Source: Halorussus rarus | GTDB taxonomy: Archaea; Halobacteriota; Halobacteria; Halobacteriales; Haladaptataceae | NCBI RefSeq assembly: GCF_003369835.1 | Contig: NZ_QPMJ01000001.1 | Coordinates: forward strand, 1,607,589-1,671,588 | Length of the DNA stretch: 64,000 nucleotides | Direction of reading: 5' to 3' | Shown: piece by piece, positions 50,563-59,268 of the stretch | Layout of the letters: each line of letters starts with the position of its first letter | Position numbering within the stretch: the first letter of the stretch is position 1 | Notes under the pieces: generated by a model | Told to the model about the DNA's origin: nothing | What the model saw: the letters and a program-made list of their open reading frames with translations, nothing else | The model's database searches: none | Position numbers and translations under genes: made by a program

Positions 50563-50946
50563 TCACCCCGTCTTGTAGACGCCCCGTGCGTCGGCGACCT
50601 GCGTCCCGTCTTCCGCGAACACCTCGACGTCGACCACGCCCACGTCGCTCCCGCACCGAACGACGTCGGCCTCCGCCTCCAGATCGCCGGTGCCGGCTTC
50701 GAGGTAGTCGATGCGCATGTCGACCGTCGGGACCGGCTGGTCGACCAGCGAGACCAGCGCCGCCCCGCCGACGGTGTCGGCCAGCGTGAACGTGACGCCG
50801 CCGTGGGCCATCTGGCGGTCGGGGTTCCACGACAGTTCCTCGCGCATCTCGATCCGGCCCTCGGCGTGGCCGTCGGCGACCTCGGTGACCTCGACGCCGA
50901 GCAGGTCCGCGAAGGGCATCTCCTCGAAGAATTGCTCTACGTCCAT
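50563..50946 (-). CDS. PaaI-type hot-dog thioesterase
   Basis: 127-residue thioesterase. The active-site region is N-P-D-R-Q-M-A-H-G-G-V-T-F-T-L-A-D, in which H-G-G and the Asp are typical of PaaI/YdiI. It hydrolyses acyl-CoA esters, in the paa pathway ring-hydroxylated phenylacetyl-CoA derivatives formed by mistake. Its place near paaA-D supports this role. Start: ATG at 50946; a TTGCG half-site lies upstream. Confidence 0.88.
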   Translation of the reverse strand: MDVEQFFEEMPFADLLGVEVTEVADGHAEGRIEMREELSWNPDRQMAHGGVTFTLADTVGGAALVSLVDQPVPTVDMRIDYLEAGTGDLEAEADVVRCGSDVGVVDVEVFAEDGTQVADARGVYKTG

Positions 50947-51045
50947 ACGGTCGGATTGCGCCCGGGAGCGGCTTAAGGGTACTTCCCGGGTCGAGCCCGG
51001 GGCGAGTCGCGTGGGTTTAAACGCGACGGCGCGCAATCCTCGGGC

Positions 51046-51951
51046 ATGACCGACGACGGAGCTCCTCCCGACGCCGAGGGCGGGTGGTTCGCGGGCGTCG
51101 CGCCGGGCGACGCCGCCGGGGGCGCGACCGCCATCAGCGAGGGCCGCGCCGACGCACCCGCCGACTGGCCCCGGCGGGCGGTCGAGTCGGGGTTCGCCGA
51201 CGACGAGGACGACTACTACGGAAAGCTCCGCGAGGCGACCCTGAGGGCGGCCCGCGAGGGCGCCGCCGAGCGCGAGCGCGCGGACGACCAGCAGCTGGTC
51301 CACGCGGTCCGGGCGATGGACGACGCCGCGGCGACCGCCAACGAACTCGCCGAGCGCGTCGCCGAGTGGGCGGGCAGCCGGTACCCCGACGCCGGGACCG
51401 GCGTCGACTACGCACGCGACCTCGCCGAGCGCGAACCCGAGTCGCCGACCGACGAGCGACTGATCTCGCTGGCCCGCCGGACCGCCGGCCTCGCCGACGA
51501 GAGCGACGCGCTCCGGGAGTTCATCGAGCGCGAGACGCCAGAGGTCGCGCCCAACCTCGCGGCGATGGCGGGCCCGGTGCTGGCGGCCCGCCTCGTCTCG
51601 CTCGCCGGCGGCCTGGAGTCGCTCGCGAAGAAACCGTCCGGCACTGTCCAGGTCCTCGGCGCGGAGGACTCGCTGTTCGCACACCTCCGGGGACACGCCC
51701 CATCGCCCAAGCACGGCGTCATCTTTACCCACGAGTACGTCCGGGGGACCCGCCCCGAGAAGCGCGGGTCCGCGGCCCGGGCGCTCGCCGGGAAGCTGAC
51801 CATCGCGGCGCGGGTCGACCACTACTCGGGCGAGCGCAAGCCCGAGCTGGACGAGGAACTGCAGCGCCGGATGGTCCAGATTCGCGGACAGGGCGAGGAA
51901 GGCGACGCCGACCCCGAAACCGAGGACGCGCAAGCGGGGGGTGACGCGTGA
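51046..51951 (+). CDS. Nop5/Nop56-58 family C/D box RNP core protein
   Basis: 301-residue protein. A coiled-coil region (about 60-130) joins the Nop domain: A-P-N-L-A-A-M-A-G-P-V-L-A-A-R-L-V-S-L-A, then P-S-G-T-V-Q-V-L-G-A-E and H-G-V-I-F-T-H-E-Y-V-R. It scaffolds L7Ae and fibrillarin on guide RNAs for 2'-O-methylation. The stop overlaps the start of flpA by four bases, the standard archaeal arrangement. The N-terminal 45 residues are more variable than the core. Confidence 0.95.
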   Translation: MTDDGAPPDAEGGWFAGVAPGDAAGGATAISEGRADAPADWPRRAVESGFADDEDDYYGKLREATLRAAREGAAERERADDQQLVHAVRAMDDAAATANELAERVAEWAGSRYPDAGTGVDYARDLAEREPESPTDERLISLARRTAGLADESDALREFIERETPEVAPNLAAMAGPVLAARLVSLAGGLESLAKKPSGTVQVLGAEDSLFAHLRGHAPSPKHGVIFTHEYVRGTRPEKRGSAARALAGKLTIAARVDHYSGERKPELDEELQRRMVQIRGQGEEGDADPETEDAQAGGDA

Positions 51952-52580
51952 CCGACCTGCCCGAGGGCGTCGAGCGCCGCAGCTTCGACGGCCGCGAGCG
52001 GCTCGCGACCAGGGGCGAACCGGTGTACGGCGAGCCGACCGACGAGGGATGGCGCTGCTGGGACGCAGGCCGGTCGAAGCTCGCCGCGATGGTCGAGTCG
52101 GGGCTGGACGTGGGGCTCGCCGGCGGCGACACCGTCCTCTACCTCGGGGCGGCCAGCGGGACGACCGTCAGCCACGTCGCGGACTTCGCCGGCCCGACCT
52201 ACGCGGTCGAGTTCGCGCCCCGGCCGGTCCGGGATCTCGTGGGAGTCGCCGAGGACCGCCCGAATCTCTTTCCCCTGTTGAAGGACGCCCGCAAGCCCGA
52301 GACGTACGCCCACGTCGTCGAGGCCGAGGTGGACGCCGTGATACAGGACGTGGCGACCCGGGGGCAGGCCCGCGTCGCGGTCGAGAACGCCCGGTTCCTC
52401 CGGGAGGACGGCCGGCTGCTCGCGGCCGTCAAGGCCCGGAGCGAGGACGTGACCCGCGACCCCGAGGACGTGTTCGCGGACGCGCTGGCCGACCTCGAAG
52501 CGAGCTACGAGGTGCTGGCGACCGAGCGCCTCGAACCCTACCACGACGACCACCTCGGCGTGGTGGCCCGACCGAAGTGA
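51948..52580 (+). CDS. flpA: Fibrillarin-like rRNA/tRNA 2'-O-methyltransferase
   Basis: 210-residue SAM-dependent methyltransferase with the V-L-Y-L-G-A-A-S-G-T-T-V-S-H-V-A-D motif near 64-80 and the fibrillarin marks A-V-E-F-A-P-R-P and D-A-R-K-P-E-T-Y. It starts at a GTG overlapping the nop5 stop (GTGA). Together the two form the C/D box methylation machinery with L7Ae, encoded elsewhere. Confidence 0.95.
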   Translation: MTDLPEGVERRSFDGRERLATRGEPVYGEPTDEGWRCWDAGRSKLAAMVESGLDVGLAGGDTVLYLGAASGTTVSHVADFAGPTYAVEFAPRPVRDLVGVAEDRPNLFPLLKDARKPETYAHVVEAEVDAVIQDVATRGQARVAVENARFLREDGRLLAAVKARSEDVTRDPEDVFADALADLEASYEVLATERLEPYHDDHLGVVARPK

Positions 52581-52673
52581 GACGGTCGAAGCGCTGCGTT
52601 CGCGGGGCGGGTCCGCACGGGTGAACCCCCGACGCGACCCCGCTCGCGTCCGCGCCTGCCGTCTCCGGAACTA

Positions 52674-52679
52674 TTTATA
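52674..52679 (+). promoter_or_regulatory. TATA box of gshA
   Basis: TTTATA, 27-32 nt before the ATG at 52706, giving a leaderless transcript. Confidence 0.6.
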
Positions 52680-52705
52680 CGGCGGCTTCCGAACCCCCGG
52701 GAGAG

Positions 52706-53788
52706 ATGGACTCGGGTTCGGCCGATAGCTTCGCGGAGATGGGGACGCTGGGCGTCGAGGAGGAGTTCTTCGTCGTCGACCGCCGGGGCCGTCCGACGGC
52801 GGGCACCGACGAGCTCGTCTACGAGCGCGAGCCGCCCGAGCTCCTCGAGGACCGGCTCGACCACGAGCTGTTCAAGTGCGTCGTCGAGACCCAGACCCCG
52901 AAGCTCGACGGGCTCGCCGACGCCGCAGACAGCGTCCGCGATGTCCGGTCGGCGCTGGTCGACCACGCCGAGGCCTGCGGCTTCCGCATCGCGGCCGCGG
53001 GGCTCCACCCGGGCGCGAAGTGGCGCGAACTCGAACACGCCGAGAAGCCCCGGTACCGCGCGCAGCTCGACCGCATCCAGTACCCCCAGCACCGCAACAC
53101 GACCGCGGGCCTCCACGTCCACGTCGGGGTCGACGACGCCGACAAGGCGGTGTGGGTCGCCAACGAGATCCGGTGGTACGTCCCCGTGATGCTCGCGCTG
53201 TCGGCCAACTCGCCGTACTGGAACGGCTTCGACACCGGCCTCCAGTCGGCCCGCGCCAAAATCTTCGAGGCGCTGCCCAACACCGGGATGCCGACCTGCT
53301 TCGACTCCTACGAGGACTTCGCGGCCTTCGAGGAGACGATGCTCCGCACGGACTCCATCGCCGACCGGGGCGAGCTCTGGTACGACGTGCGCCCGCACAC
53401 CGGCCACGGCACGGTCGAGGTCCGGACGCCCGACGGGCAGGCCGACCCCGAGCGCGTGCTGGCGTTCGTCGAGTACACCCACGCCCTGGTCGAGGACCTC
53501 TCGGCCCGGTACGAGGACGGCGAACCGGGTTACCGCCATCGGCGGGAGCTCCTCGACGAGAACAAGTGGCGCGCGATGCGGTACGGCCACGACGCGTCGT
53601 TCATCCGGCGGGACCGCGAGGGCGAGGTCTGCCTCGGCGAGGTCGTCGACCGGGAGTGCGACCGCCTCGGCGTCTCGGGCATCCGGGACGTGTACGAGGC
53701 CGCGAGCGGCGCGGCGAGCCAGCGCCGGATCCGCGACGAGGAGGGCGTCGAGGCGCTGTACGAGTCGCTGGTGCTGCGACCCGAGTAG
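52706..53788 (+). CDS. gshA: Glutamate-cysteine ligase (GCS2 family)
   Basis: 360-residue ligase making gamma-glutamylcysteine, the main low-molecular thiol of haloarchaea, which lack glutathione synthetase. The family opening [11 protein letters not shown] is at about 14-24, with [11 protein letters not shown] and the E-V-R-T-P-D strand. It sits alone, with a TATA box 30 nt upstream. Confidence 0.93.
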   Translation: MDSGSADSFAEMGTLGVEEEFFVVDRRGRPTAGTDELVYEREPPELLEDRLDHELFKCVVETQTPKLDGLADAADSVRDVRSALVDHAEACGFRIAAAGLHPGAKWRELEHAEKPRYRAQLDRIQYPQHRNTTAGLHVHVGVDDADKAVWVANEIRWYVPVMLALSANSPYWNGFDTGLQSARAKIFEALPNTGMPTCFDSYEDFAAFEETMLRTDSIADRGELWYDVRPHTGHGTVEVRTPDGQADPERVLAFVEYTHALVEDLSARYEDGEPGYRHRRELLDENKWRAMRYGHDASFIRRDREGEVCLGEVVDRECDRLGVSGIRDVYEAASGAASQRRIRDEEGVEALYESLVLRPE

Positions 53789-53910
53789 TCCGTCCGTCCG
53801 CTTCGTGCCAGTCGACTCCCTCTGACTCGCGCGTGAACCCCGAACGCCGACGGCAGCACCTGTAAGCAACCTTTTTACTCGCCCGTAGCTTGTGTCCTCG
53901 TAGAGAGGAC

Positions 53911-54597
53911 ATGTCCGGTGAAAACACAGACGACGATGTGGACGTCGAAGACGACGCCGTCGAGGAAGCCGAGATCGACGACGTCGCGGACGACGTCACA
54001 GTTGAGGAGGAACTCGAGGCCGACGAGGACGGCGACCTGACCGAGGAGGTGAACGTCGAGGTCGAGGGCGAGGAGGCGGTGTCTGTCGAGCAGGACGTGC
54101 CGGTCGAGGAGGGCGGCGACCGCATCTCGAAGGGCCGCGAGCGCCTGGAGGAGGAGGCCGACCGCGCGGTCGACCAGTTCGACCAGGGCATCGTCGACCT
54201 GCTGTCGTGGGTGCTCGACACCGAGACCCGGGCGCGCATCTACGTCTACCTGCGCCAGCAGCCCTACAGCACCAGCGAGGAGATCGCCGAGGGAACCGGG
54301 CTCTACCCCTCGACGGTCCGGGAGTCGCTGGCCGAGCTCCACGACGAGGAGATCGTCGAGCGCCGCAAGCGCGAGAGCGAGGGCGCCGGCAACAACCCGT
54401 ACGAGTACACCGCCATCGCGCCGAGCGATCTCGTCGGCGGCATCGTGGGCCAGATCCAGGACGAGCTCAACACGGTGTTCAACCTCGACTCGCACCTCCG
54501 GTCGGGCGACGAGGACGAGCCGGCGTCGGAGCCGACCGAGCCGGTGAGCATCCGTGTCGAGGACGCGGAGGACGAGGAATCGGACGACGAGGAGTAG
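53911..54597 (+). CDS. Acidic winged-helix transcriptional regulator
   Basis: 228 residues. Residues 1-75 are almost wholly acidic (Asp/Glu/Val). About 90-165 form a winged helix: D-T-E-T-R-A-R-I-Y-V-Y-L-R, S-T-S-E-E-I-A-E-G-T-G-L-Y-P-S-T-V-R-E-S-L, E-I-V-E-R-R-K-R. The C terminus is again acidic. It resembles the haloarchaeal ArsR/TrmB-like HTH proteins with acidic tails. Start at the ATG 53911, about 30 nt after a TTTTTA box. Confidence 0.82.
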   Translation: MSGENTDDDVDVEDDAVEEAEIDDVADDVTVEEELEADEDGDLTEEVNVEVEGEEAVSVEQDVPVEEGGDRISKGRERLEEEADRAVDQFDQGIVDLLSWVLDTETRARIYVYLRQQPYSTSEEIAEGTGLYPSTVRESLAELHDEEIVERRKRESEGAGNNPYEYTAIAPSDLVGGIVGQIQDELNTVFNLDSHLRSGDEDEPASEPTEPVSIRVEDAEDEESDDEE

Positions 54598-54658
54598 TTT
54601 TCCCGGTCCGAGACCGTATTCCGAAGGCACTAAGCGGCGGGGAACCCTTCGCGGGGAT

Positions 54659-55150
54659 ATGAGGGTTGCCCTGGGCGGGACCTTCGACCCGGTCCACGAC
54701 GGCCACCGCGCGCTGTTCGAGCGCGCCTTCGAACTCGGCGACGTGACGGTGGGACTGACCAGCGACGAGCTCGCCCCGAAGACGCGCCACGAGGACCGGT
54801 ACGTCCGCCCGTTCGACGAGCGCGAGGCCGATCTGGAGGCCGTGCTGGCCGAGTTCGCCGACGAGTACGACCGGGAGTTCGAGGTCCGGGAGCTGACCGA
54901 GCCGACCGGCATCGCGACCGAACCCCAGTTCGACGCGCTGGTGGTCTCGCCAGAGACGACCGACGGCGCCGAGCGCATCAACGAGATCCGCGAGGAGCGC
55001 GGCCACGATCCCCTCGACGTCGAGGTCGTGGCCCACGTCGAGGCCGAGGACGGCGACATCATCTCCAGCACGCGCATCGTCAAGGGCGAGATCGACGAAC
55101 ACGGCAATCTGACGCCCGAGCGGGACGGCCGGAACGCCGAGCGGAGTTAG
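54659..55150 (+). CDS. coaD: Phosphopantetheine adenylyltransferase, archaeal type
   Basis: 163-residue nucleotidyltransferase of CoA synthesis, transferring AMP to 4'-phosphopantetheine. G-G-T-F-D-P-V-H-D-G-H near the start (the HxGH motif) and I-I-S-S-T-R-I near the C terminus are diagnostic. The archaeal/eukaryotic type is confirmed by the short length and K-T-R-H-E-D-R-Y. ATG at 54659; the longer open frame begins inside the regulator gene. Confidence 0.93.
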   Translation: MRVALGGTFDPVHDGHRALFERAFELGDVTVGLTSDELAPKTRHEDRYVRPFDEREADLEAVLAEFADEYDREFEVRELTEPTGIATEPQFDALVVSPETTDGAERINEIREERGHDPLDVEVVAHVEAEDGDIISSTRIVKGEIDEHGNLTPERDGRNAERS

Positions 55151-55203
55151 ATCGAGCCATCGGTCGGCGCGCCCAAGTAGCGTGATCAGTCTCCTCGTGT
55201 CGC

Positions 55204-55560
55204 TTACCACGACGGCGGTTCGAGCCCGGCCGCTTCCAGCAGTTCCTTCCAGCGCTGCTGGACGGTCAGCCGCGCGACGCCGACGGCGTCGGCCACCTCG
55301 CTCTGGGAGCGCTGGTCGCCCTCGATGAGCGACCCGGCGTAGAGGCTGGCCGCGACGACCGCCCGCCGGGAGTCGGCGTCGCGCTCGTCGGGCGCGTCCC
55401 ACTCCGAGACGGTCGAGAGGAAGAGGTCGGTCGCCCGCGACCTGGCGGCGGCGTCGAGTCCGAGTCGGTCGGCGGCCCGCTCGATCTGGGCGAGCCAGCG
55501 CTGGTTCTCCACGTGGTCGCGTGCCCGATACACGAAGACTGCTTGCGACCGGACGACCAT
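55204..55560 (-). CDS. TFB-like protein of a single cyclin fold
   Basis: 118 residues, starting M-V-V-R-S-Q-A-V-F-V-Y-R-A-R-D-H-V-E-N. It has a cyclin-type helical region with S-R-R-A-V-V-A-A-S-L-Y-A-G-S-L and the C-terminal helix-turn-helix S-Q-S-E-V-A-D-A-V-G-V-A-R-L-T-V-Q-Q-R-W. This is the second cyclin repeat of TFB without zinc ribbon or first repeat. It might be a promoter-selective regulator or a competitor of TFB. Beside tRNA-Leu. Confidence 0.75.
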   Translation of the reverse strand: MVVRSQAVFVYRARDHVENQRWLAQIERAADRLGLDAAARSRATDLFLSTVSEWDAPDERDADSRRAVVAASLYAGSLIEGDQRSQSEVADAVGVARLTVQQRWKELLEAAGLEPPSW

Positions 55561-55616
55561 AAGCCCCTCGCCGAGAGCGACAGGTTCTTGTCGCCCTCGC
55601 CGGAATCTGGGAACGC

Positions 55617-55701
55617 GCGCGGGTTGCCAAGCCAGGCCAACGGCGTAGCGCTTAGGACGCTATCCCGTAGGGGTCCGCCGGTTCGAATCCGGTCCCGCGC
55701 A
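55617..55701 (+). tRNA. tRNA-Leu (anticodon UAG)
   Basis: 85 nt. The acceptor stem GCGCGGG pairs with CCCGCGC (55694-55700), followed by discriminator A. The anticodon arm is TAGCG-CTTAGGA-CGCTA, giving UAG, which reads CUA. A long variable arm (TCCCGTAGGGG) makes it type II, as expected for Leu. T arm CCGG-TTCGAAT-CCGG. CCA is not encoded. No intron is seen. Confidence 0.93.
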
Positions 55702-55707
55702 TTCTCC
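55678..55707. repeat. tRNA-Leu 3' end, first member of a direct repeat
   Basis: The tRNA T arm and 3' end, running CCGGTTCGAATCCGGTCCCG then CGCATTCTCC. A slightly diverged copy lies at 55809-55837. This is the pattern left by integration of an element at a tRNA 3' end. Confidence 0.6.
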
Positions 55708-55808
55708 GGCGACCAAACCGGTGAGCTGTGAGAATCGCCGACCGGTTCGAACCCTGCAAGTCGCAGCCCGGAACGGCCCGCAAGGCCGCACGCCCGGGCC
55801 GTCTTGCT

Positions 55809-55837
55809 CCGGTTCGAATCCGGTTCCGCGAATCTCC
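55809..55837. repeat. Partial duplicate of the tRNA-Leu 3' end (candidate att site)
   Basis: CCGGTTCGAATCCGGTTCCG then CGAATCTCC, matching the tRNA 3' end except at a few positions, about 130 bp downstream of it. No matching 5' half of a tRNA is upstream, so it is not a second tRNA gene. The segment between also holds an ACGGCCCG/CGGGCCGT hairpin. Confidence 0.6.
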
Positions 55838-55847
55838 AACTTCGCCG

Positions 55848-56768
55848 TTACGCCGATATCGACCAGTAAACGCTCCAGCTTCCGTCGAAACCCGACTCTG
55901 CCCACTGGACCTTGAAGTCGGACTTCGACGTACCTTCGGGGACTTCGTAGGCGATCCAGCCTTTGCGGACGATACCCGGCGAGATCTCGCCGCCCTCGAA
56001 CTCGTTCTCGTCGGTCATCAACATCGCCGCGTCGTACTGCTGATTCCCCGCAATCAGTGCCACGTCCGACGACAACGGGGTATAGGTCTGTTCGTTCCCC
56101 TTATTTTCGGCTCTGACGGACACCTTCGCCCACTTCCTGCCGGACGGCGCTTCCTCCGTGTACTGCGTGCCCGACGACCCCGACCAGGTGTACGAATCCA
56201 TGAACGAAACCTTGTCGACGGTGAATGCGATACCGTTCGCGGCGGTGAACGGCTCCCCGAACGGGAGGACGGCGCTCACGTATCGAACGGCGAATTCTCT
56301 GGCCGTACGTTCGAGGCGGAACGTGATCTGGCCGTTGTACTGGACCGTCACTTCGTTACTCTCCCACGTTTTCGTCTCCCCGGCAGGGACTTCGAGTTCG
56401 ATCACGCCGATCTCCTGCCACTGCCCGTCACCCTGTTTCGCGTACACGGTGTCCGCCCAGACACCGGACGCCCCGCCGGTGTTTTCGATCGTGATCGAAA
56501 ACGAGTAGGAATCGCCGAGGGGAACTTCGCTGGGCGCTTCGATGCCGGTGACTGTGAACGCCGCTTCGCCTTCCGTCGTTGCGTTCTCAGTCGTCGTCGG
56601 GTCGATCTCCGACCCCGATTCCCGTTGCGTCGTAGTATCTTCGTTCCCGGTATCAACCGTGTCGGGAGAGTCATCGTCACTACCGCTACATCCTGCAAGA
56701 CCGGTTGCGAGGACAGCGGTCCCGCCAACGAACTGTCGGCGAGACAAGGTGGCTGGATAGTCCGCCAT
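55848..56768 (-). CDS. Tat-secreted lipoprotein with DUF4352-like domain
   Basis: 306 residues. Twin-arginine signal with S-R-R-Q-F-V-G-G, hydrophobic core and lipobox L-A-G-C, so it is a Tat lipoprotein as usual in haloarchaea. A Thr/Asp/Ser-rich linker (about 30-75) leads to a CARDB-like beta domain (75-165), and then a DUF4352-like domain with W-x-x-x-x-V-R-A-E-N-K-G-N-E-Q-T-Y. Codon use is less GC-biased than in neighbours. Function unknown; probably ligand binding at the cell surface. Confidence 0.8.
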   Translation of the reverse strand: MADYPATLSRRQFVGGTAVLATGLAGCSGSDDDSPDTVDTGNEDTTTQRESGSEIDPTTTENATTEGEAAFTVTGIEAPSEVPLGDSYSFSITIENTGGASGVWADTVYAKQGDGQWQEIGVIELEVPAGETKTWESNEVTVQYNGQITFRLERTAREFAVRYVSAVLPFGEPFTAANGIAFTVDKVSFMDSYTWSGSSGTQYTEEAPSGRKWAKVSVRAENKGNEQTYTPLSSDVALIAGNQQYDAAMLMTDENEFEGGEISPGIVRKGWIAYEVPEGTSKSDFKVQWAESGFDGSWSVYWSISA

Positions 56769-57151
56769 TCCGGCACGACGTACAGTCAGATACAAGATAG
56801 TTATTCACCACCAGAGAGATATATCGTCCGTTTCAGTCGCTTCCTACGCCATACAGACGGCGGAATAGTATTCGGAAAAATTGATAGATATTCTATATAA
56901 CGGTGGGAGTGAGTCAAAGTTGTTCGAGGAGGCGTCCTCAGAACCACGGAAATGAGGTGCCGGTGAGTGATAGATACGGTATCCCCTCGGAAATCGTACT
57001 TCAATTCGCCGATTCACCGGGTTCGCTCCGTCCGAGTCGTACCGCCGAGAGAGAACCGGACCGGACTCAATTGCGTCATCGGTACGACCGAGCGAACTCC
57101 GAGGAGGAATCAGCCGGTGAACCGCAGAAGAGTGAGGGGAGAGGGTGTCGA
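56769..57151. other. AT-richer intergenic region
   Basis: 383 nt. TATA-like stretches occur at 56815-56835 (GATATATCG) and 56885-56905 (TATTCTATATAAC). Frames here are Arg/Ser-rich and not haloarchaeal in composition. It is part of the low-GC tract following tRNA-Leu. Confidence 0.45.
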
Positions 57152-57664
57152 CTACGCGTCGAGTTTCCTCCGGGCGCGCCGGTTGAAGAAGTAGCCGACA
57201 GCGGCGGTGACGATGGCGAACAGCAGGAACGCGAAGCCCCAGATGACGAGACCCATGATGCTCCCGATGAACGTTCCTGTCGCCTCGGCGCTCTCGCCCT
57301 CGCCGCTCGACATAATCGTCGGGATGTAGAACAGGAGCGGCGTGAGTATCATGAGCAGTGCCGTGACGTAGAGGCCGGAACCGATGGCTTCGCTCGGAAT
57401 CCGCTTCTGGTAGAGGAAGTAGGCGCTTCCCACGGTAGCGATCACGAAGGCTATCACAGCGAAGCCCATCGTCGCGGTCGCCCAGGCGGCGAATCCCCCG
57501 ATGATGAGCGCCATGACGCCCGCCGTAATCCCCATTTTCCACGAGAAGCCGCCAGTTTCGTCGGGAGTCACGTCGTGCTCGACCCGCGTACCGCCGTCAG
57601 TGGATGGGTGTTCGTCGTCCGAGTTCGAATCGGGAGAATCTATCTGGTTTGCCAAGGATACCAC
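57152..57664 (-). CDS. Membrane protein with four helices
   Basis: 170 residues. A polar, acidic N terminus (1-40) precedes four hydrophobic helices (about 45-62, 65-83, 97-115, 130-155) and a basic end R-R-A-R-R-K-L-D-A. It starts at GTG 57664 or TTG 57655; the latter would give a cleaner M-A-N-Q start. Composition fits the low-GC tract. No family recognised. Confidence 0.7.
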   Translation of the reverse strand: MVSLANQIDSPDSNSDDEHPSTDGGTRVEHDVTPDETGGFSWKMGITAGVMALIIGGFAAWATATMGFAVIAFVIATVGSAYFLYQKRIPSEAIGSGLYVTALLMILTPLLFYIPTIMSSGEGESAEATGTFIGSIMGLVIWGFAFLLFAIVTAAVGYFFNRRARRKLDA

Positions 57665-58021
57665 CGTCCTAATCTATGACATATGCGTTCTTTGTTACGA
57701 GTGCGCTGGAAAGTGTTAACACGCACCTGATACAGGCCTTGATTCTTATCTTCTAACAAAAACCATTTAATTTCCGTAAATGGAGTCAAACGAAACTCCA
57801 GAGTAGGCCCGCGGCCCGCGCTCGCATACACTTTCAATCAGACCGATACGCGATAATAGAGTTCGTAGATTCATCGACCAGATCGGGAACGATTGTTCGG
57901 TGAGTCCGCGCGCTTGCTGTCCGGATTTTTGCCACTGGTGGACGAGTCACAGAACATCTGCAACTGGTAGCGCACCTGCAGCCTCCCAAGTGTTATACCT
58001 GCTGGCTCATCTAAAAGGGGC
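57665..58021. other. AT-rich intergenic region before tfb
   Basis: 357 nt. It contains A/T-rich stretches around 57740-57790 and an imperfect inverted repeat CCATTTA...TAAATGG (57763-57783). It ends with the promoter of tfb. No gene seen. Confidence 0.5.
57993..57999 (+). promoter_or_regulatory. TATA box of tfb
   Basis: TTATACC, 23-29 nt before the ATG at 58022. Leaderless transcript expected. Confidence 0.6.
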
Positions 58022-58990
58022 ATGGAGCGAACCCGGCAGCGCCACCCCCGCGAGGACGACGCAGAACAAGAGCAGAAAGAGGACACCGAACACAGCCAAA
58101 CGTGTCCGGAATGCGACGCTGCCAACCTCGTCAAAAGCGCTGACGGGACCGAACTCACGTGTGAGGACTGCGGGCTCATCATCGAGGAGACCAACGTCGA
58201 CCGGGGGCCGGAGTGGCGTGCATTCAACCACTCCGAACGCCAGGAGAAGTCCCGCGTGGGTGCCCCAACCACGAACACGATGCACGACAAAGGGCTGACG
58301 ACGTCCATCGACTGGAAGGACAAGGACGCCTACGGCAACTCGCTCTCCTCGGAGAAACGCAGTCAGATGAACCGGCTGCGGAAGTGGCAGAACCGCATCC
58401 GGACCAAGGACGCTGGCGAGCGAAACCTCCAGTTCGCGCTCTCGGAGTCCGACCGGATGGCCTCGGGGTTAGGCGTCCCCCGATCGGTCAGAGAAGTCGC
58501 CAGCGTCATCTACCGACGGGCACTCAACGAGGATCTCATCCGCGGCCGGTCGATCGAGGGTGTCGCCTCCGCCACGCTCTACGCGGCCTGCCGAAAGGAA
58601 GGGATCCCGCGGTCGCTCGAAGAGGTCACGGCGGTCTCGCGCGTCGAGCAGAAGGAGATCGGGCGCACGTATCGATACATCTCGAAGGAACTCGGGTTGG
58701 AGATGGAACCCGTCGATCCCAAGCAGTACGTGCCGCGGTTCTGTTCGGAGCTCGATCTTCCCGAGGAGGTGCAGGTCAAGGCGACCGAAATCATCGACAA
58801 GTCCGCCGAGGCGGGACTCCTGTCCGGCAAATCACCGACGGGCTTCGCCGCGGCGGCGATATACGCCGCGTCGCTGCTCTGCAACGAGAAGAAGACCCAG
58901 CGCGAGGTTTCCGACGTCGCCCAAGTCACCGAGGTCACCATCCGCAACCGGTATCAGGAACAGATCGAGGCGATGGGCCTTCGCGGATAG
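58022..58990 (+). CDS. tfb: Transcription initiation factor IIB (TFB)
   Basis: 322-residue general factor. Zinc ribbon C-P-E-C...C-E-D-C at about 28-50, B-reader/linker, then two cyclin repeats (about 120-215 and 220-320) with [17 protein letters not shown] and [17 protein letters not shown]. Haloarchaea carry many TFBs with separate regulons; this one lies at the end of a low-GC tract next to tRNA-Leu, suggesting an accessory copy. Confidence 0.95.
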   Translation: MERTRQRHPREDDAEQEQKEDTEHSQTCPECDAANLVKSADGTELTCEDCGLIIEETNVDRGPEWRAFNHSERQEKSRVGAPTTNTMHDKGLTTSIDWKDKDAYGNSLSSEKRSQMNRLRKWQNRIRTKDAGERNLQFALSESDRMASGLGVPRSVREVASVIYRRALNEDLIRGRSIEGVASATLYAACRKEGIPRSLEEVTAVSRVEQKEIGRTYRYISKELGLEMEPVDPKQYVPRFCSELDLPEEVQVKATEIIDKSAEAGLLSGKSPTGFAAAAIYAASLLCNEKKTQREVSDVAQVTEVTIRNRYQEQIEAMGLRG

Positions 58991-59096
58991 TCCCGGCGCA
59001 ATCCACGGGTCTTAGCGCGCAGAACCGCGGAAGCAGGGATTCTCCTGGGACGTCCATAGGGGTCGATGCTGAGCCGTAGCCACTTCGTTCGACCGA

Positions 59097-59222
59097 TTAC
59101 GGTTCCCGAACGCCAAGCGACAGCGCCAGTCGGGCAGCGCCGAAGCCGCCCACCAGTGCGAACGCGAGCGACGGCGAACCGTGGGTGAGGGCAGTGCCGA
59201 CTACCGACGCGCCGACGACAGT
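59097..59222 (-). pseudogene. C-terminal remnant of a membrane protein
   Basis: An open stretch of 41 residues ending V-R-E-P-stop reads like the end of a membrane protein (S-L-A-F-A-L-V-G-G-F-G-A-A-R-L-A-L-S-L). It has no start codon, and a stop lies just upstream. It sits right after the low-GC tract with tfb and so may be a gene cut by the tract's insertion or deletion. The rest of the 278-nt gap (58991-59268) shows nothing. Confidence 0.35.
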
Positions 59223-59268
59223 TCAGGTTCGGCACATTTTTCCGTGGGAGAGACGTATCAGACTGAAG

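Noticed and set aside
55740-55837. Second tRNA gene after tRNA-Leu
   Set aside because: Only the T arm and 3' end are present; no 5' acceptor strand pairs with it.
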